Assembly (NCBI RefSeq): GCF_000820105.1
Contig: NZ_CDDB01000063.1
Span: 1-64,000, forward strand
Direction: 5' to 3'
Source: Aeromonas schubertii
GTDB lineage: Bacteria; Pseudomonadota; Gammaproteobacteria; Enterobacterales; Aeromonadaceae
DNA length: 64,000 nt
The position numbers and the translations under genes are program-made. Positions 39,076 through 48,518 of this stretch are shown here, in pieces. Each line of letters starts with the position of its first letter. The first letter of the stretch is position 1. The notes beneath the pieces were generated by a model. The model had not been told where the DNA came from and searched no databases. It saw only the letters and a list, made by a program, of their open reading frames with translations.

Positions 39076-40935
39076 ATGAGCGTCGACATCAACCACTATC
39101 CCAACCTGGCCTTGGCCGATACCCCGATCGAGCTGAGATCTCTCCCCCGCGAGCGCCTTCCCCTGCTCTGTAACGAGCTGCGTGAATACCTGCTGCGCTC
39201 GGTGAGCCGCTCCAGTGGCCATCTTGCCTCGGGCCTCGGCACCGTCGAGCTGACGGTGGCCCTGCACTACGTCTACAACACGCCGTTCGATCGCCTGGTG
39301 TGGGACGTGGGCCACCAGGCCTATCCCCACAAGATCCTGACCGGACGACGGGATCGCATGCACACCATCCGCCAGAAGGATGGCCTGCACCCCTTCCCGT
39401 GGCGCGGCGAGAGCGAGTATGACGTGCTGTCGGTTGGCCACTCCAGCACCTCTATCGGTGCCGCACTGGGCATGGCCGTCGCCGCCGAGGAAGAGGCGCT
39501 GGGACGCAAGGTGGTCGCCATCATTGGCGATGGTGCCCTCACGGCCGGCATGGCCTTCGAGGCCCTCAACCATGCCGGTGACGTGCACAAGGACATGCTG
39601 GTCATCCTCAACGATAACGAGATGTCCATCTCCGAAAACGTGGGAGCCGTCAACAACAACCTGGCTCGCCTCATGTCCGGCAAGCTCTATACCACGATCC
39701 GCGAGGGGGGCAAGAAGGTGCTCTCCGGCATGCCGCCGGTCAAAGAGCTGGCCAAACGGGCCGAGGAGCACCTCAAGGGGATGGTGGTCCCGGGCACCCT
39801 GTTTGAGGAGTTCGGCTTCAACTACATAGGTCCCATCGACGGTCACGATATCGACGCCCTCATCGAGACCCTGCGCAACATGCGCAGCCTCAAGGGGCCC
39901 CAGCTACTGCACGTCAAGACCAAGAAGGGCAAGGGTTACGAGCCGGCCGAGAAAGATCCTATCGGCTATCACGGTGTCCCCAAATTTAACCCGGACGAGT
40001 GTGCCCTGCCCAAGAGTGGCGGCCAGCCAAGCTTTTCCGCCATCTTCGGCCAGTGGTTGTGCGACACCGCCGCCCAGGATGAGCGCCTCATCGGCATCAC
40101 CCCGGCCATGCGCGAAGGGTCGGGACTGGTCAAGTTCAGCCAGCAGTACCCGGGCCGCTACTTCGACGTGGCCATCGCCGAGCAACATGCGGTCACCTTC
40201 GCCGCCGGTCTCGCCATCGAAGGCAAGAAACCGGTCGTGGCCATCTATTCGAGCTTCCTGCAGCGCGCCTACGATCAGGTGATCCACGACGTGGCCCTGC
40301 AGAACCTGCCGGTGCTGTTTGCCATCGATCGTGCCGGTCTGGTGGGTGCCGATGGTCCGACTCATCAGGGAGCGTTCGATATCGGTTTCCTGCGCACCGT
40401 GCCCAACATGGTGATCATGACCCCGTCCGACGAGCGTGAGTGCCGCCTGATGCTCTCCACCGGTTATCACCACAATGGCCCGGCTGCGGTGCGCTACCCC
40501 CGCGGCTGTGGTACCGGCATCGAGGCAGGCCAGGATCTCGAGACCCTGCCCATCGGCAAGGGACACGTCGTGCGTGAAGGGAGCAAGCTGGCCATCCTGG
40601 CCTTTGGCACCCTGCTCACCCAGGCCCGGATCGCCGCCGAGGCGCTGGACGCCACCCTGGTGGACATGCGTTTCGTCAAGCCGCTGGACGAGGTGCTGCT
40701 GCGGGACCTGGCCGCTCGCCACGAGGTGTTGGTCACGGTCGAGGACAACGCCATTCAGGGCGGCGCCGGCTCGGCGGTCAATGAGTTCCTGATGCGCGAG
40801 CGACTGCTGCGCCCCGTACTCAATCTGGGTCTGCCTGACCGCTTCGTCGAGCAGGGCACCCAGGAGGAGATCTACGCCCTGCTCGGCCTCGACGGCGACG
40901 GTATTCGCATCGCCATCGAGCGCTACCTGGCCTGA
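39076..40935 (+). CDS. dxs: 1-Deoxy-D-xylulose-5-phosphate synthase
   Basis: 619 residues. Thiamine diphosphate binds at [18 protein letters not shown]...NDNEMSIS; the catalytic glutamate lies in [16 protein letters not shown] and the transketolase C-domain follows ([16 protein letters not shown]). It starts the MEP isoprenoid pathway from pyruvate and glyceraldehyde-3-phosphate, feeding ispA in the same operon. Terminator at 40954. Confidence 0.97.
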   Translation: MSVDINHYPNLALADTPIELRSLPRERLPLLCNELREYLLRSVSRSSGHLASGLGTVELTVALHYVYNTPFDRLVWDVGHQAYPHKILTGRRDRMHTIRQKDGLHPFPWRGESEYDVLSVGHSSTSIGAALGMAVAAEEEALGRKVVAIIGDGALTAGMAFEALNHAGDVHKDMLVILNDNEMSISENVGAVNNNLARLMSGKLYTTIREGGKKVLSGMPPVKELAKRAEEHLKGMVVPGTLFEEFGFNYIGPIDGHDIDALIETLRNMRSLKGPQLLHVKTKKGKGYEPAEKDPIGYHGVPKFNPDECALPKSGGQPSFSAIFGQWLCDTAAQDERLIGITPAMREGSGLVKFSQQYPGRYFDVAIAEQHAVTFAAGLAIEGKKPVVAIYSSFLQRAYDQVIHDVALQNLPVLFAIDRAGLVGADGPTHQGAFDIGFLRTVPNMVIMTPSDERECRLMLSTGYHHNGPAAVRYPRGCGTGIEAGQDLETLPIGKGHVVREGSKLAILAFGTLLTQARIAAEALDATLVDMRFVKPLDEVLLRDLAARHEVLVTVEDNAIQGGAGSAVNEFLMRERLLRPVLNLGLPDRFVEQGTQEEIYALLGLDGDGIRIAIERYLA

Positions 40936-40953
40936 TTGGCCGGATGTACAAAG

Positions 40954-40977
40954 ACGGGCCCCAAGGGCCCGTTTTTT
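40954..40977 (+). terminator. Terminator of xseB-ispA-dxs
   Basis: An ACGGGCCC/GGGCCCGT stem with CAA loop and T6 tail, 19 bases after the dxs stop. Confidence 0.88.
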
Positions 40978-40986
40978 GATGCCGCC

Positions 40987-41889
40987 TCAGGGCACCCAGT
41001 AGTAGGGATGGTCCTCAAACCAGGCCAGAATTAGCCCCTTGAAGCGGCGCAGCTTGGCCGGCAAGGGGTGCTGGGGGGCATGCAGCAGATGCAAGGGGTG
41101 CAAAGCGCCGTGCCACTCGGGCAGAACCTGCACCAGACGCCCGGCGGTCAGTGCCTCCTCAACCAGCAGCAACGGCGCCTTGGCAAACCCCACCCCGGCC
41201 TCGGCCAGGCGCAGTGCACTGCCATAGTGGTTGACCCGCACCGTGCCCTGCACCGTCACCCGCGCCTCTTCCCCCTGACGCAACAGGCACCACTCGTCCC
41301 AGGCCGGGTTGCTACCCTGTAGCAGGCAAGGGTGCGCCGCCAGTTCGAACGGCGTCTGCGGCGCACCGACCCGGGCCAGCAAGGCGGGGCTCGCCACCAC
41401 CAGATCCTTGAGGCGACCGATGCGCCGTGCCACCAGGTCCTCCGGTAGCCGCTCCATGGCGCGCAGGGCCAGATCGCTCTGCCCCAGGGAGAGATCCTGA
41501 GGAGCATTGCTGAGATCGAGCTCGAGGCGCACCCGCGGGCAGAGCTCGCCGAAGCGCGCAACCAGATCCGCCACCAGGCGCTCGCCGGTGCTGACCGGCG
41601 CGGTGAAACGCAGCACCCCGCTCTCCTCCTCGGTCAGGGCCCGCACGCTCTGCTCGGCCTGTAGCTTGAGAGCGAAGATCTGCCCCGCCTGGGCATACAG
41701 ACTCTGGCCGGCCTCCGTCAGCACCAGGCGGCGAGTGGTGCGCTGCAGCAACTGGGCACAGAGCGAAGCCTCCAGAGCCGTGACATGGCGGCTCAGGGCG
41801 CCCTTGCTCACGTCGAGAGCGTCGGCAGCGGCTGAGAAGCTGCCGTGGCGCACCACCTGATAGAAACTCTCGAGCTGGGCGATATCCAC
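40987..41889 (-). CDS. LysR-family transcriptional regulator
   Basis: 300 residues. The N-terminal winged HTH (LESFYQVVRHGSFSAAADALDVSKGALSRHVTALE) is followed by a two-lobed effector domain. The start is GTG at 41889, with GGAG 6 bases upstream; earlier TTG at 41901 is less likely. Divergent from an SDR gene 111 bases away, so it probably controls that gene and itself. The inducer is unknown. Confidence 0.88.
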   Translation of the reverse strand: MDIAQLESFYQVVRHGSFSAAADALDVSKGALSRHVTALEASLCAQLLQRTTRRLVLTEAGQSLYAQAGQIFALKLQAEQSVRALTEEESGVLRFTAPVSTGERLVADLVARFGELCPRVRLELDLSNAPQDLSLGQSDLALRAMERLPEDLVARRIGRLKDLVVASPALLARVGAPQTPFELAAHPCLLQGSNPAWDEWCLLRQGEEARVTVQGTVRVNHYGSALRLAEAGVGFAKAPLLLVEEALTAGRLVQVLPEWHGALHPLHLLHAPQHPLPAKLRRFKGLILAWFEDHPYYWVP

Positions 41890-42000
41890 GATTAACTCCA
41901 AATTCGCAACAATGCGTTCATGTTAAGCGCTTTTTCGCCAAATTGGTTCCTCTATGATGTGGCTCATCCCCGATCGTTCGTCCTCAACATGGAGCTCATC

Positions 42001-42606
42001 ATGAAACGCATCGTCATCGTCGGCGCCGCCGGCACCCTGGGCCGCGCCGTACACGCGGCACTGGCCGAAGGCAACGAGATCATCACGGTCGGCCGCAGCC
42101 GCGGCCAGGAGCGGGTCGACATGACCGACAGCCGGGCCTGCCGCGATCTGTTCGCCCGCATCGGACTCTTCGACGCCCTGGTGGTCACCGGCGGTGAGGT
42201 GGCTTTCGCGCCACTGACCGAGATGAGCGACGCCCAGTGGCAGCACGGCCTCACCAGCAAGCTGATGGGTCAACTCAACCTGACCCGCGCCGCCATCCCG
42301 CACCTGCGCGACGCCGGCTCCATCACCCTGGTGAGCGGCATCCTGAGCGACGAACCCATCGCATCTGGCAGCAGTGCCTGTACCATCAATGGCGCCATCA
42401 ACCACTTCGTGCAGGCCGCCGCCTGCGAGCTGCCGCGAGGCCTGCGCATCAATGCAGTGAGCCCGACCGTGCTGAGCGAGTCGATGGACAAATACGCCTC
42501 CTTCTTCCCGGGGTTTGTGCCGGTGCCGGCCGAGCGGGTGGCCCAGGCCTACCGCAAATCCGTGCTCGGGATCCAGAGCGGGCGCGTCTACCCCGTATTT
42601 GGATAA
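42001..42606 (+). CDS. Short-chain dehydrogenase/reductase
   Basis: 201 residues, a compact SDR. The cofactor loop is IVGAAGTLGRAVHAAL followed by VGRSRG, where the Arg/Ser favour NADP(H). The active site is divergent: SGILSDEPIASGSSACTINGAINHF carries the Ser, but the usual YxxxK is replaced by a CTING stretch, so catalysis may be altered, as in several short atypical SDRs. GGAG lies 6 bases before ATG 42001. Likely regulated by the divergent LysR protein. Substrate unknown. Confidence 0.8.
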   Translation: MKRIVIVGAAGTLGRAVHAALAEGNEIITVGRSRGQERVDMTDSRACRDLFARIGLFDALVVTGGEVAFAPLTEMSDAQWQHGLTSKLMGQLNLTRAAIPHLRDAGSITLVSGILSDEPIASGSSACTINGAINHFVQAAACELPRGLRINAVSPTVLSESMDKYASFFPGFVPVPAERVAQAYRKSVLGIQSGRVYPVFG

Positions 42607-42609
42607 TGA

Positions 42610-42638
42610 AAAGGGGCCTCCCGGTGGAGGCCCCCTTA
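42610..42638. terminator. Terminator between the SDR gene and purC
   Basis: A GGGGCCTCC/GGAGGCCCC stem with a CGGT loop, flanked by A's and CTTATT. Convergent position suits both genes. Confidence 0.65.
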
Positions 42639-42681
42639 TTGTCACAAAAAAGGCAAACGTTTGAATCTAAACGCCAAAAAA

Positions 42682-43782
42682 TCACTCGATGAGGCCGTAA
42701 CCGGTCAACACCTCGATGATCTCCTGCTTGGGGTTGGTGCTCAGGGCGATCGGGTGGCCCACCACCTTCTCGGCGATGCCGAGGTAGGTGCGAGAGATAT
42801 CCATCATCACCTCGACCGGCAGCTTGTTGTTGTGTGCCAGGGCGAAACGCTCCTCCATCCGGTTCTTGTTGAGCAGGATGTCCGAGTCCGGGAAGTGGGT
42901 CAGCAGCCACTGACGGAAGCCCTCCTTGGACTGTTCGATGATTTGGCCGTCCCGATGGGCCGCGCCGTCCCAGATACGGGAGCTGTCGGGGGTACCCACC
43001 TCATCCATGTAGATGAGCTTCTCGTTGCCGGCGGCATCGGTCACATAACCAAACTCGAACTTGGTATCGACGAAGATCTGATCCAGCCTGGCCAGCGCCT
43101 CGGCAATCACCCCAAACCCTTCCTTGAGCAGGGTCTCATAACGGTCGATATCGGCCGGTGAGCGGAAGCCGAAGGCCCGATAGTGGCGCTCCAGATCGGC
43201 GCGGGAGACGTTGACATCATCGGCCTCGGGCACCCCTTCCAGACCGGTCAGGATCCCCTTGGTGGAGGGGGTGATGAGGATCTCGGGCAGCTTCTGATCC
43301 TTCTTGAGTCCCTCGGGAAGGGTGATGCCGCAAAATTCCCGCTCCCCACTCTGGTAAGCACGCCACATGGAGCCCGTGATGTACTGGCGGGCGATCGCCT
43401 CGACACGTACCGGAGTGGCCTGTTGCACGATCCAGACGAAAGGATGGGGAATGTCGAGAATATGGCTGTCGGCCAGCCCCTGCTCACGGAACAACCTGAA
43501 CCAGTGGCTGGAGATGGCGTTGAGCGCGGCGCCCTTGCCAGGTACACCCGCCAGCCCCTCTTCTCCCTGCCAGATACAGTCGAAGGCGGAGATGCGATCG
43601 CTGATCACCATGATGGCCAGTGGCGTGTCGGCCGGCACATCGTAGCCTCTGTCACGGATCAGACGGGCGCTGTCGGCAGCCGTCAGCCAGTAGACGCTGC
43701 GCACCTTGCCGGAGTGAACGGGGCGCTCGGTGCGGATCGGCAGATCATCGTTTACCGCGAGTACTTGGTCTGCAAGAGTCAT
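42682..43782 (-). CDS. purC: SAICAR synthase, long form
   Basis: 366 residues. It joins aspartate to CAIR in purine synthesis. Motifs include [11 protein letters not shown] (ATP-binding strand), [14 protein letters not shown], and [15 protein letters not shown]. It belongs to the longer Vibrio-like form, not the 237-residue E. coli PurC, yet sits in the same place before bamC-dapA. ATG 43782 with AGGAAG upstream; the earlier start at 43830 would run into the terminator after bamC. Confidence 0.95.
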   Translation of the reverse strand: MTLADQVLAVNDDLPIRTERPVHSGKVRSVYWLTAADSARLIRDRGYDVPADTPLAIMVISDRISAFDCIWQGEEGLAGVPGKGAALNAISSHWFRLFREQGLADSHILDIPHPFVWIVQQATPVRVEAIARQYITGSMWRAYQSGEREFCGITLPEGLKKDQKLPEILITPSTKGILTGLEGVPEADDVNVSRADLERHYRAFGFRSPADIDRYETLLKEGFGVIAEALARLDQIFVDTKFEFGYVTDAAGNEKLIYMDEVGTPDSSRIWDGAAHRDGQIIEQSKEGFRQWLLTHFPDSDILLNKNRMEERFALAHNNKLPVEVMMDISRTYLGIAEKVVGHPIALSTNPKQEIIEVLTGYGLIE

Positions 43783-43811
43783 GGTTGATAACACTTCCTG
43801 TTGTGGGGGGA

Positions 43812-43842
43812 TAACAAAACAGGGGCACAAGGCCCCTGTTTC
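43812..43842 (-). terminator. Terminator between bamC and purC
   Basis: A 10-bp AAACAGGGGC/GCCCCTGTTT stem with a 5-base loop and T-rich tail on the minus strand. Confidence 0.75.
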
Positions 43843-44958
43843 TTATTCGGTTTTGTCTGCCACGGCCTTGGCGAAGGCCTTGGAGAGGGTGATGTGCATC
43901 TGCGACACCACACTCGATTTGACCGGCTTCTTGTCCTTGTCAAAGAGAGTGATGGAGGTCTTGCCCCCGGCCATCTCTCCAAGCTGGAAGCGGTATTTGC
44001 CCTCTTCGAGGTTGAACGGTTCGGCGCCCACCTCCTGCCAGAACGCCTTGCCCGGATCCTCGTACTCGACATCGATCCAGCCCAGGGACTGTTGGGTGTC
44101 CTTGATGGTAAAGCCGTAACGGGGCAGCAGTCGATTGATGCGTTGCCACACCAGCTCGAAAGAGGCATCGGCAACCCAGGCACTCAGCTCGTTATTGTCA
44201 AAGCCGAGCTCGAGTCCCATACCGACGGCGGCCTTGTGCTGCTCACGGCTCTTGAGTTGCTGGTCATAGTAGAGGCTGAACTGGTTGAGGGCGCGCACCG
44301 CATAGCGACGCGCCTCGTCCTGGCTCAGGCCGCTGCTCTTCTCACCGTCCATCTCCTCTTCATGCTGCAGCACGCGCACGGAGACATTGACCGAGTGACG
44401 AACCTCATCACGCTTGAGGGTAAAGAGGTAACGCTGGCGGATCTGATAGTCCTCATCCTCTTCACCCCAGCCATCGAGGGCGGCGGTATTGGTGAACCAG
44501 CCGGTCTCCAGGGTGCCTGCATTGCGGTCCAGATTCTCGGTGGTTACACCAAACTTGGCGAGGAAGTTCATCAGGAAGGCCCAGGCATCGGAGCCCACAT
44601 CCTGAGAGGTGCTCAGGGCGTAGTAGGCGATGGTGGGCTCGCTGGCACCCTGCACGATCTGGCTGCCCGGAACCACGGTCAGCAGCTGGGCTGGCGGACG
44701 CACATCGACCTTGGCCCCTGTGGCTCCGTCGCGGCTCGACTCGGGGAGCGGAGGAACATCATAGTCGCTGGTGAAGCGGGGGGATTGCAGGCCTGCCGGG
44801 ATGAGGAAGGCGCGGCCTTCCAGCTTGGCCTCCTCATACTCGAAACCGCGATTGGCCATCTTCCGATCCTGCGGGCTGCTGCAGGCAGCCAGCACGGCCA
44901 TGCTGATGACGCCCAGGGTCAGGCGTGCAGCGCGTACTCTTCCGTTTGCTTTAGACAC
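43843..44958 (-). CDS. bamC: Outer-membrane assembly lipoprotein BamC
   Basis: 371 residues. The lipobox AVLAAC gives an acylated Cys; the unstructured stretch and the two helix-grip domains of BamC follow ([34 protein letters not shown]). It is part of the BAM complex in the outer membrane. The start is uncertain: GTG 44958 (GGAG 10 bases upstream) or TTG 44964 (4 bases). The gene overlaps the end of dapA by 8 bases. Same order as E. coli. Confidence 0.93.
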   Translation of the reverse strand: MSKANGRVRAARLTLGVISMAVLAACSSPQDRKMANRGFEYEEAKLEGRAFLIPAGLQSPRFTSDYDVPPLPESSRDGATGAKVDVRPPAQLLTVVPGSQIVQGASEPTIAYYALSTSQDVGSDAWAFLMNFLAKFGVTTENLDRNAGTLETGWFTNTAALDGWGEEDEDYQIRQRYLFTLKRDEVRHSVNVSVRVLQHEEEMDGEKSSGLSQDEARRYAVRALNQFSLYYDQQLKSREQHKAAVGMGLELGFDNNELSAWVADASFELVWQRINRLLPRYGFTIKDTQQSLGWIDVEYEDPGKAFWQEVGAEPFNLEEGKYRFQLGEMAGGKTSITLFDKDKKPVKSSVVSQMHITLSKAFAKAVADKTE

Positions 44959-45838
44959 TCGCAATCAACTCCGCACTCTTCAGGGCCTGACGCATCGCTA
45001 CCTCCCCCTCCGGGGTCAGTTCGGTGAGCGGCAGGCGTAGGGTGGCCGAGGCGATCAGATCGAGCTGGGCACAGGCCCACTTGACCGGGATCGGGCTCGG
45101 TTCGATAAACAGGGTCCGGTGCAGCGGCATCAACCTCAGGTTGATGGCTTGAGCCACATCGGCTTCCTTGGCCAGGGCGGCGCGACACATGTCGGCCATC
45201 AGGACCGCGGCAATATTGGTGGTGACGGAAATAACACCGTCACCGCCTTGCAGCATGAAATCACATCCGGTCGCATCATCGCCACTGTAGAGGGCAAAAT
45301 CGGCACCACACAGTTCACGCAGCAGGGGCGTGCGATCCAGATCGCCAGTGGCCTCCTTGAGGCCGATAATACCGGACTGGCTGGCCAGACGCCCCACCGT
45401 CTCCGGCTTGAGATCACAGCCGGTACGGCCGGGCACATTATAAAGGATCTGGGGCAGACCACTAGCGTCGGCGATGGCGCAATAGTGGCGATAGAGCCCC
45501 TCCTGGGTGGGCTTGTTGTAGTAGGGGGTGACGCTGAGACCGGCCACCACGCCGCTCTGTTCGAAACGACGGGCCAGCGCGATGGCGTGGGCTGTGTTGT
45601 TGGAGCCGCAGCCGGCGATGACCGGAATGCGACCCGCCGCAAGCTCGACACAGCGCTCGACGACGGCGATGTGCTCATCCTGGGTCAGGGTCACCGACTC
45701 GCCGGTAGTACCGACGGCAACAATGGCGCTGGTGCCGCTTGCCACATGATATTCAACCAGACGTGAAAGGCTGGACCAGTCCACCTCACCCGTGGGGGAC
45801 ATGGGGGTGACAAGGGCAACGATACTACCGCGCAACAT
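44951..45838 (-). CDS. dapA: 4-Hydroxy-tetrahydrodipicolinate synthase
   Basis: 295 residues, a TIM barrel. The Schiff-base lysine is in GLKEATGDL and the tyrosine in [19 protein letters not shown] is the pyruvate-binding loop. It condenses pyruvate and aspartate semialdehyde, the first step to lysine and meso-DAP. No lysine riboswitch is seen in its 115-base leader. Divergent from gcvR. Confidence 0.97.
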   Translation of the reverse strand: MLRGSIVALVTPMSPTGEVDWSSLSRLVEYHVASGTSAIVAVGTTGESVTLTQDEHIAVVERCVELAAGRIPVIAGCGSNNTAHAIALARRFEQSGVVAGLSVTPYYNKPTQEGLYRHYCAIADASGLPQILYNVPGRTGCDLKPETVGRLASQSGIIGLKEATGDLDRTPLLRELCGADFALYSGDDATGCDFMLQGGDGVISVTTNIAAVLMADMCRAALAKEADVAQAINLRLMPLHRTLFIEPSPIPVKWACAQLDLIASATLRLPLTELTPEGEVAMRQALKSAELIASV

Positions 45839-45953
45839 GGGTTTTTCTCCTGAAATTCAGGGCCGTAATGGTAAGGTGCGCCCGTTGCAAAAACAAGGAG
45901 CCCCCACCGCAAGCGTGATACCATGGCGCAAATTTCAGGACGAGAGATGACCC

Positions 45954-46487
45954 ATGACCCACTACCTGGTAGTGACCGCCATCGGCACCGACAGGCCCGG
46001 CATCGTCAATGAAGTGACCCGCCATGTGACCGACTGTGGCTGCAACATAGTCGACAGCCGGCTGGGGATCTTCGGACAGGAGTTCACCTTTATCATGCTG
46101 CTGTCAGGTGACTGGAACAGCCTGATGCAGCTCGAGATCACCCTTCCCCTGCGCAGTCAGGAGTGGGATCTCATCACCATGATGAAACGCACCGAGCGCC
46201 ATCAACCCCGCGATTATCCCCTCTCGGCCGAAGCCGAAATACTGCTGAGGGACGAACCCGGCATCGTTTCACGCTGTACACGCCACTTCAGCGACCAGGG
46301 CTGGGACATCCACGCCATGCAATCGGAGACGCTGGAGCAAGCCCCCTATAACCTGCTCAAGATCCACTTCGAACTCAAACTGGCCAATGATGCAGAGCTC
46401 TCCTCCCATGAAACCGGGTTTGCCGACTTCTGTCGTACTCTGGGAGCCGAGTCCTTCCACATCACCTTCAATCAGCGCCGCCCCTGA
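45954..46487 (+). CDS. gcvR: Glycine cleavage system repressor GcvR
   Basis: 177 residues with two ACT domains (YLVVTAIGTDRPGIVNEVTRHVTDCGCNIVDS and EILLRDEPGIVSRCTRHFSDQGWDIHAMQ). In E. coli GcvR binds glycine and holds GcvA in repressing form. It has no DNA-binding domain. Divergent from dapA, followed by bcp after 23 bases, as in E. coli. Confidence 0.93.
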   Translation: MTHYLVVTAIGTDRPGIVNEVTRHVTDCGCNIVDSRLGIFGQEFTFIMLLSGDWNSLMQLEITLPLRSQEWDLITMMKRTERHQPRDYPLSAEAEILLRDEPGIVSRCTRHFSDQGWDIHAMQSETLEQAPYNLLKIHFELKLANDAELSSHETGFADFCRTLGAESFHITFNQRRP

Positions 46488-46510
46488 GGGGCACACACCA
46501 AGGAGCAACC

Positions 46511-46975
46511 ATGCCGATGCTGCAAGCCGGAGCCCAGGCTCCCGATTTCACCCTGCCCAACCAGAATGGCGAGCTCGTTTCCCTCTCGGATCTGCGCGGC
46601 AAGAGAGTGCTGATCTACTTCTATCCCAAGGCGATGACCCCGGGTTGTACCACCCAGGCCTGTGGACTGCGCGATGTGCAAGGCGAGCTGGCAGCCCACA
46701 ATCTGGTGGTCCTCGGCATCAGCACCGACAGCCCCGCCCGCCTCAAGAAATTCGAGCTGCGCGATGGTCTCAACTTCACCCTGCTGGCCGACGAGGATCA
46801 CGCCGTCGCCGATGCCTTTGGGGTCTGGGGCCCCAAGAAGTTTATGGGTAAGGAGTACGACGGCCTGCACCGTATCAGCTTCCTGCTCGACGAGCAGGGG
46901 CAAATAGCCCATGTCTTCAACAAGTTCAAAACCAGTGACCACCATCAGGTGGTACTGACTCACCTGGCAGGTTAA
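46511..46975 (+). CDS. bcp: Thioredoxin-dependent thiol peroxidase Bcp (PrxQ)
   Basis: 154 residues, an atypical 2-Cys peroxiredoxin. The peroxidatic cysteine is in MTPGCTTQACGLRD, with the resolving cysteine five residues later, as in E. coli Bcp. It reduces peroxides using thioredoxin. A ribosome site AAGGAG lies upstream. Likely co-transcribed with gcvR; a strong terminator follows. Confidence 0.96.
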   Translation: MPMLQAGAQAPDFTLPNQNGELVSLSDLRGKRVLIYFYPKAMTPGCTTQACGLRDVQGELAAHNLVVLGISTDSPARLKKFELRDGLNFTLLADEDHAVADAFGVWGPKKFMGKEYDGLHRISFLLDEQGQIAHVFNKFKTSDHHQVVLTHLAG

Positions 46976-46985
46976 GCCCGGATAA

Positions 46986-47015
46986 TAACGGGGCCGGCAT
47001 AAGCCGGCCCCGTTA
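46986..47015 (+). terminator. Hairpin after bcp
   Basis: A 13-bp perfect stem (TAACGGGGCCGGC and its complement) with a 4-base loop, 11 bases after the stop. There is no T-run, so it may act as an mRNA end stabiliser. Confidence 0.6.
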
Positions 47016-47235
47016 CGGTGTCGCCACATCAATCGGATGCAGAAGAGGTGCCTTGGTGGTTCACTTCGGCGACGAAGACAGTTTCGTTTGTGTCAGGCTC
47101 TGTTGCAATCCCCCTCCCGCACGATTAATTCATCACCCCTCTCTCCCAACTCGCGCCCCTGGCGACCCAGATCAAAAAATTCATTCTATATATGAGTTAA
47201 CGTGCCCTCAGACTCTTTGATACGCGAGAAACACC

Positions 47236-47736
47236 ATGAACATGAGCCCCTCCGAGCGCCTCATCCTCTGCAATCAGTACGAGATCCTGGCCAAGCTCAA
47301 CCCCGAGCAGGCCCCTGCCTATCTGCGTGCCAAGACCATCGTCGAGCGTGGCTACGGCCTCCAGCTACAGGATCTTGGGAAGAGCCTGGGGCAGCTGAGC
47401 CGGGAGAGCTGCCAGGAGGTGATCGACACCCTGGAGATGCATCACGCCATGGCGGTCTCCTGGGAAAACCTCGCCAGCGAGGAGCAGAGCGAATTCCCGC
47501 AGGCGCGTCTGCGCTTCATCGGTTACAGCCGCAGCCACGAGGGCGAGCTGTGTGACTACGTCTGCTTCCTGCTCGAAGTGGAGAAACGCTTCCCTGAGGT
47601 CGATTGCCCCTGTGAATCGCTTTCCAGTGATGTGGCCATGCGTGGCAAGTATCAGCGCATGCTCGCCGCATGGAGTGAATGCCCGCGCCAGTACAAGCTT
47701 TCGGTACAGGAGCTGAGAAAAATCCTCAATGCCTGA
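47236..47736 (+). CDS. yfbU: YfbU family protein (UPF0304)
   Basis: 166 residues, matching E. coli YfbU along its length (SERLILCNQYEILAKL, VERGYGLQLQDL, KYQRMLAAWSECPRQYKLS). The biochemical role is not established. In E. coli yfbU also stands beside yfbV and ackA, as here. The 220-base gap upstream holds no other gene. Confidence 0.92.
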   Translation: MNMSPSERLILCNQYEILAKLNPEQAPAYLRAKTIVERGYGLQLQDLGKSLGQLSRESCQEVIDTLEMHHAMAVSWENLASEEQSEFPQARLRFIGYSRSHEGELCDYVCFLLEVEKRFPEVDCPCESLSSDVAMRGKYQRMLAAWSECPRQYKLSVQELRKILNA

Positions 47737-47747
47737 TCGGGATCAGC

Positions 47748-47770
47748 AAAGGCGCCTGCGGGCGCCTTTA
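47748..47770. terminator. Terminator between yfbU and yfbV
   Basis: An AAAGGCGCC/GGCGCCTTT stem; it serves convergent genes. Confidence 0.65.
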
Positions 47771-47786
47771 TGCTAAACGGGTTGAC

Positions 47787-48221
47787 TCATTCGTAGAGAA
47801 ATGAGCTGTCGAGCTTGTCGAAGGCCGCCTTGAGCGTTTCGGCCAGCTCCTGGTAGCGGGGAGAATCGACGGCCCGTCGCCGGCAACCCTGCTCGCTCAT
47901 GCGGCCATTGATCTCACGATACCAGTGAGCCAAAGAGGGTGGCAGAGGGGTTACCGCACGCCGGCCGAGCCAGTAGTAACCCTGCAGCGGCATACTCAGC
48001 ATGAAGATAAGAGAGGTGAGAACAGAGGGCCAATAAGAGGCATCCCCGAACTGGTACTGCAGCATCAGGCAGATCACGACCACGGGGGGCAGCACCCTGG
48101 CACCAAATTCGATGGCGTGAATGACCCGGTTTTCCGGGAAGAGGGGATTCAGCTCGGGACGACGGGGCCACACGGCCAGATAGCGTCGACCAAGCTGTAA
48201 TTTACTTCCAAAAAGATCCAT
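47787..48221 (-). CDS. yfbV: YfbV family inner-membrane protein (UPF0208)
   Basis: 144 residues with two membrane helices (about 43-62 and 66-86) and soluble ends. The opening FGSKLQLGRRYLAVWPRRPELNPLFPENRVI is the family signature. E. coli YfbV has been linked to chromosome macrodomain insulation (Ter); whether that holds here is unknown. GAGGAG lies 7 bases before ATG 48221. Divergent from ackA. Confidence 0.9.
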   Translation of the reverse strand: MDLFGSKLQLGRRYLAVWPRRPELNPLFPENRVIHAIEFGARVLPPVVVICLMLQYQFGDASYWPSVLTSLIFMLSMPLQGYYWLGRRAVTPLPPSLAHWYREINGRMSEQGCRRRAVDSPRYQELAETLKAAFDKLDSSFLYE

Positions 48222-48311
48222 CACCTGGCTCCTCTATGTCGACCAAACCACCACTTAAATCGCAAAACCTCAACTTTTTTTGATGTAAGCCAACAATGAT
48301 TGAGGATGACT

Positions 48312-48340
48312 TTGTTATTTTCCAACAAACAGGTTATCCT
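48312..48340 (+). promoter_or_regulatory. Candidate ackA promoter
   Basis: TTGTTA, 17 bases, TATCCT. It would give a leader of about 170 bases before ackA. Other promoters in this gap are possible. Confidence 0.4.
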
Positions 48341-48342
48341 TT

Positions 48343-48444
48343 ATGCGCCTTTTTTTGCGTGTCGGCCACGCCGTTCACGCTGTCATCGGAGCCTTGCTAT
48401 CACTATACAAGGCGAAGGCCGAAAAATGCCAACTCTCCCGATGA
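48343..48444 (+). CDS. Possible 33-residue leader ORF before ackA
   Basis: ATG to TGA, 33 codons, predicted MRLFLRVGHAVHAVIGALL... with a hydrophobic middle and a basic end. Its ribosome site is weak (AGG about 10 bases upstream), and if the promoter at 48312 is used the ATG would fall at or before the transcript start. It is listed only as a candidate small protein. Confidence 0.2.
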   Translation: MRLFLRVGHAVHAVIGALLSLYKAKAEKCQLSR

Positions 48445-48518
48445 CCAACACCTGAACCGTCAGTCGCCCCGCGCCCGAGTCGGACGCCTGTATAACCATT
48501 CTGCGATAGGATTAATTC

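Noticed and set aside
45839-45953. Lysine riboswitch before dapA
   Set aside because: The leader is only about 115 bases and shows none of the conserved lysine-aptamer blocks.
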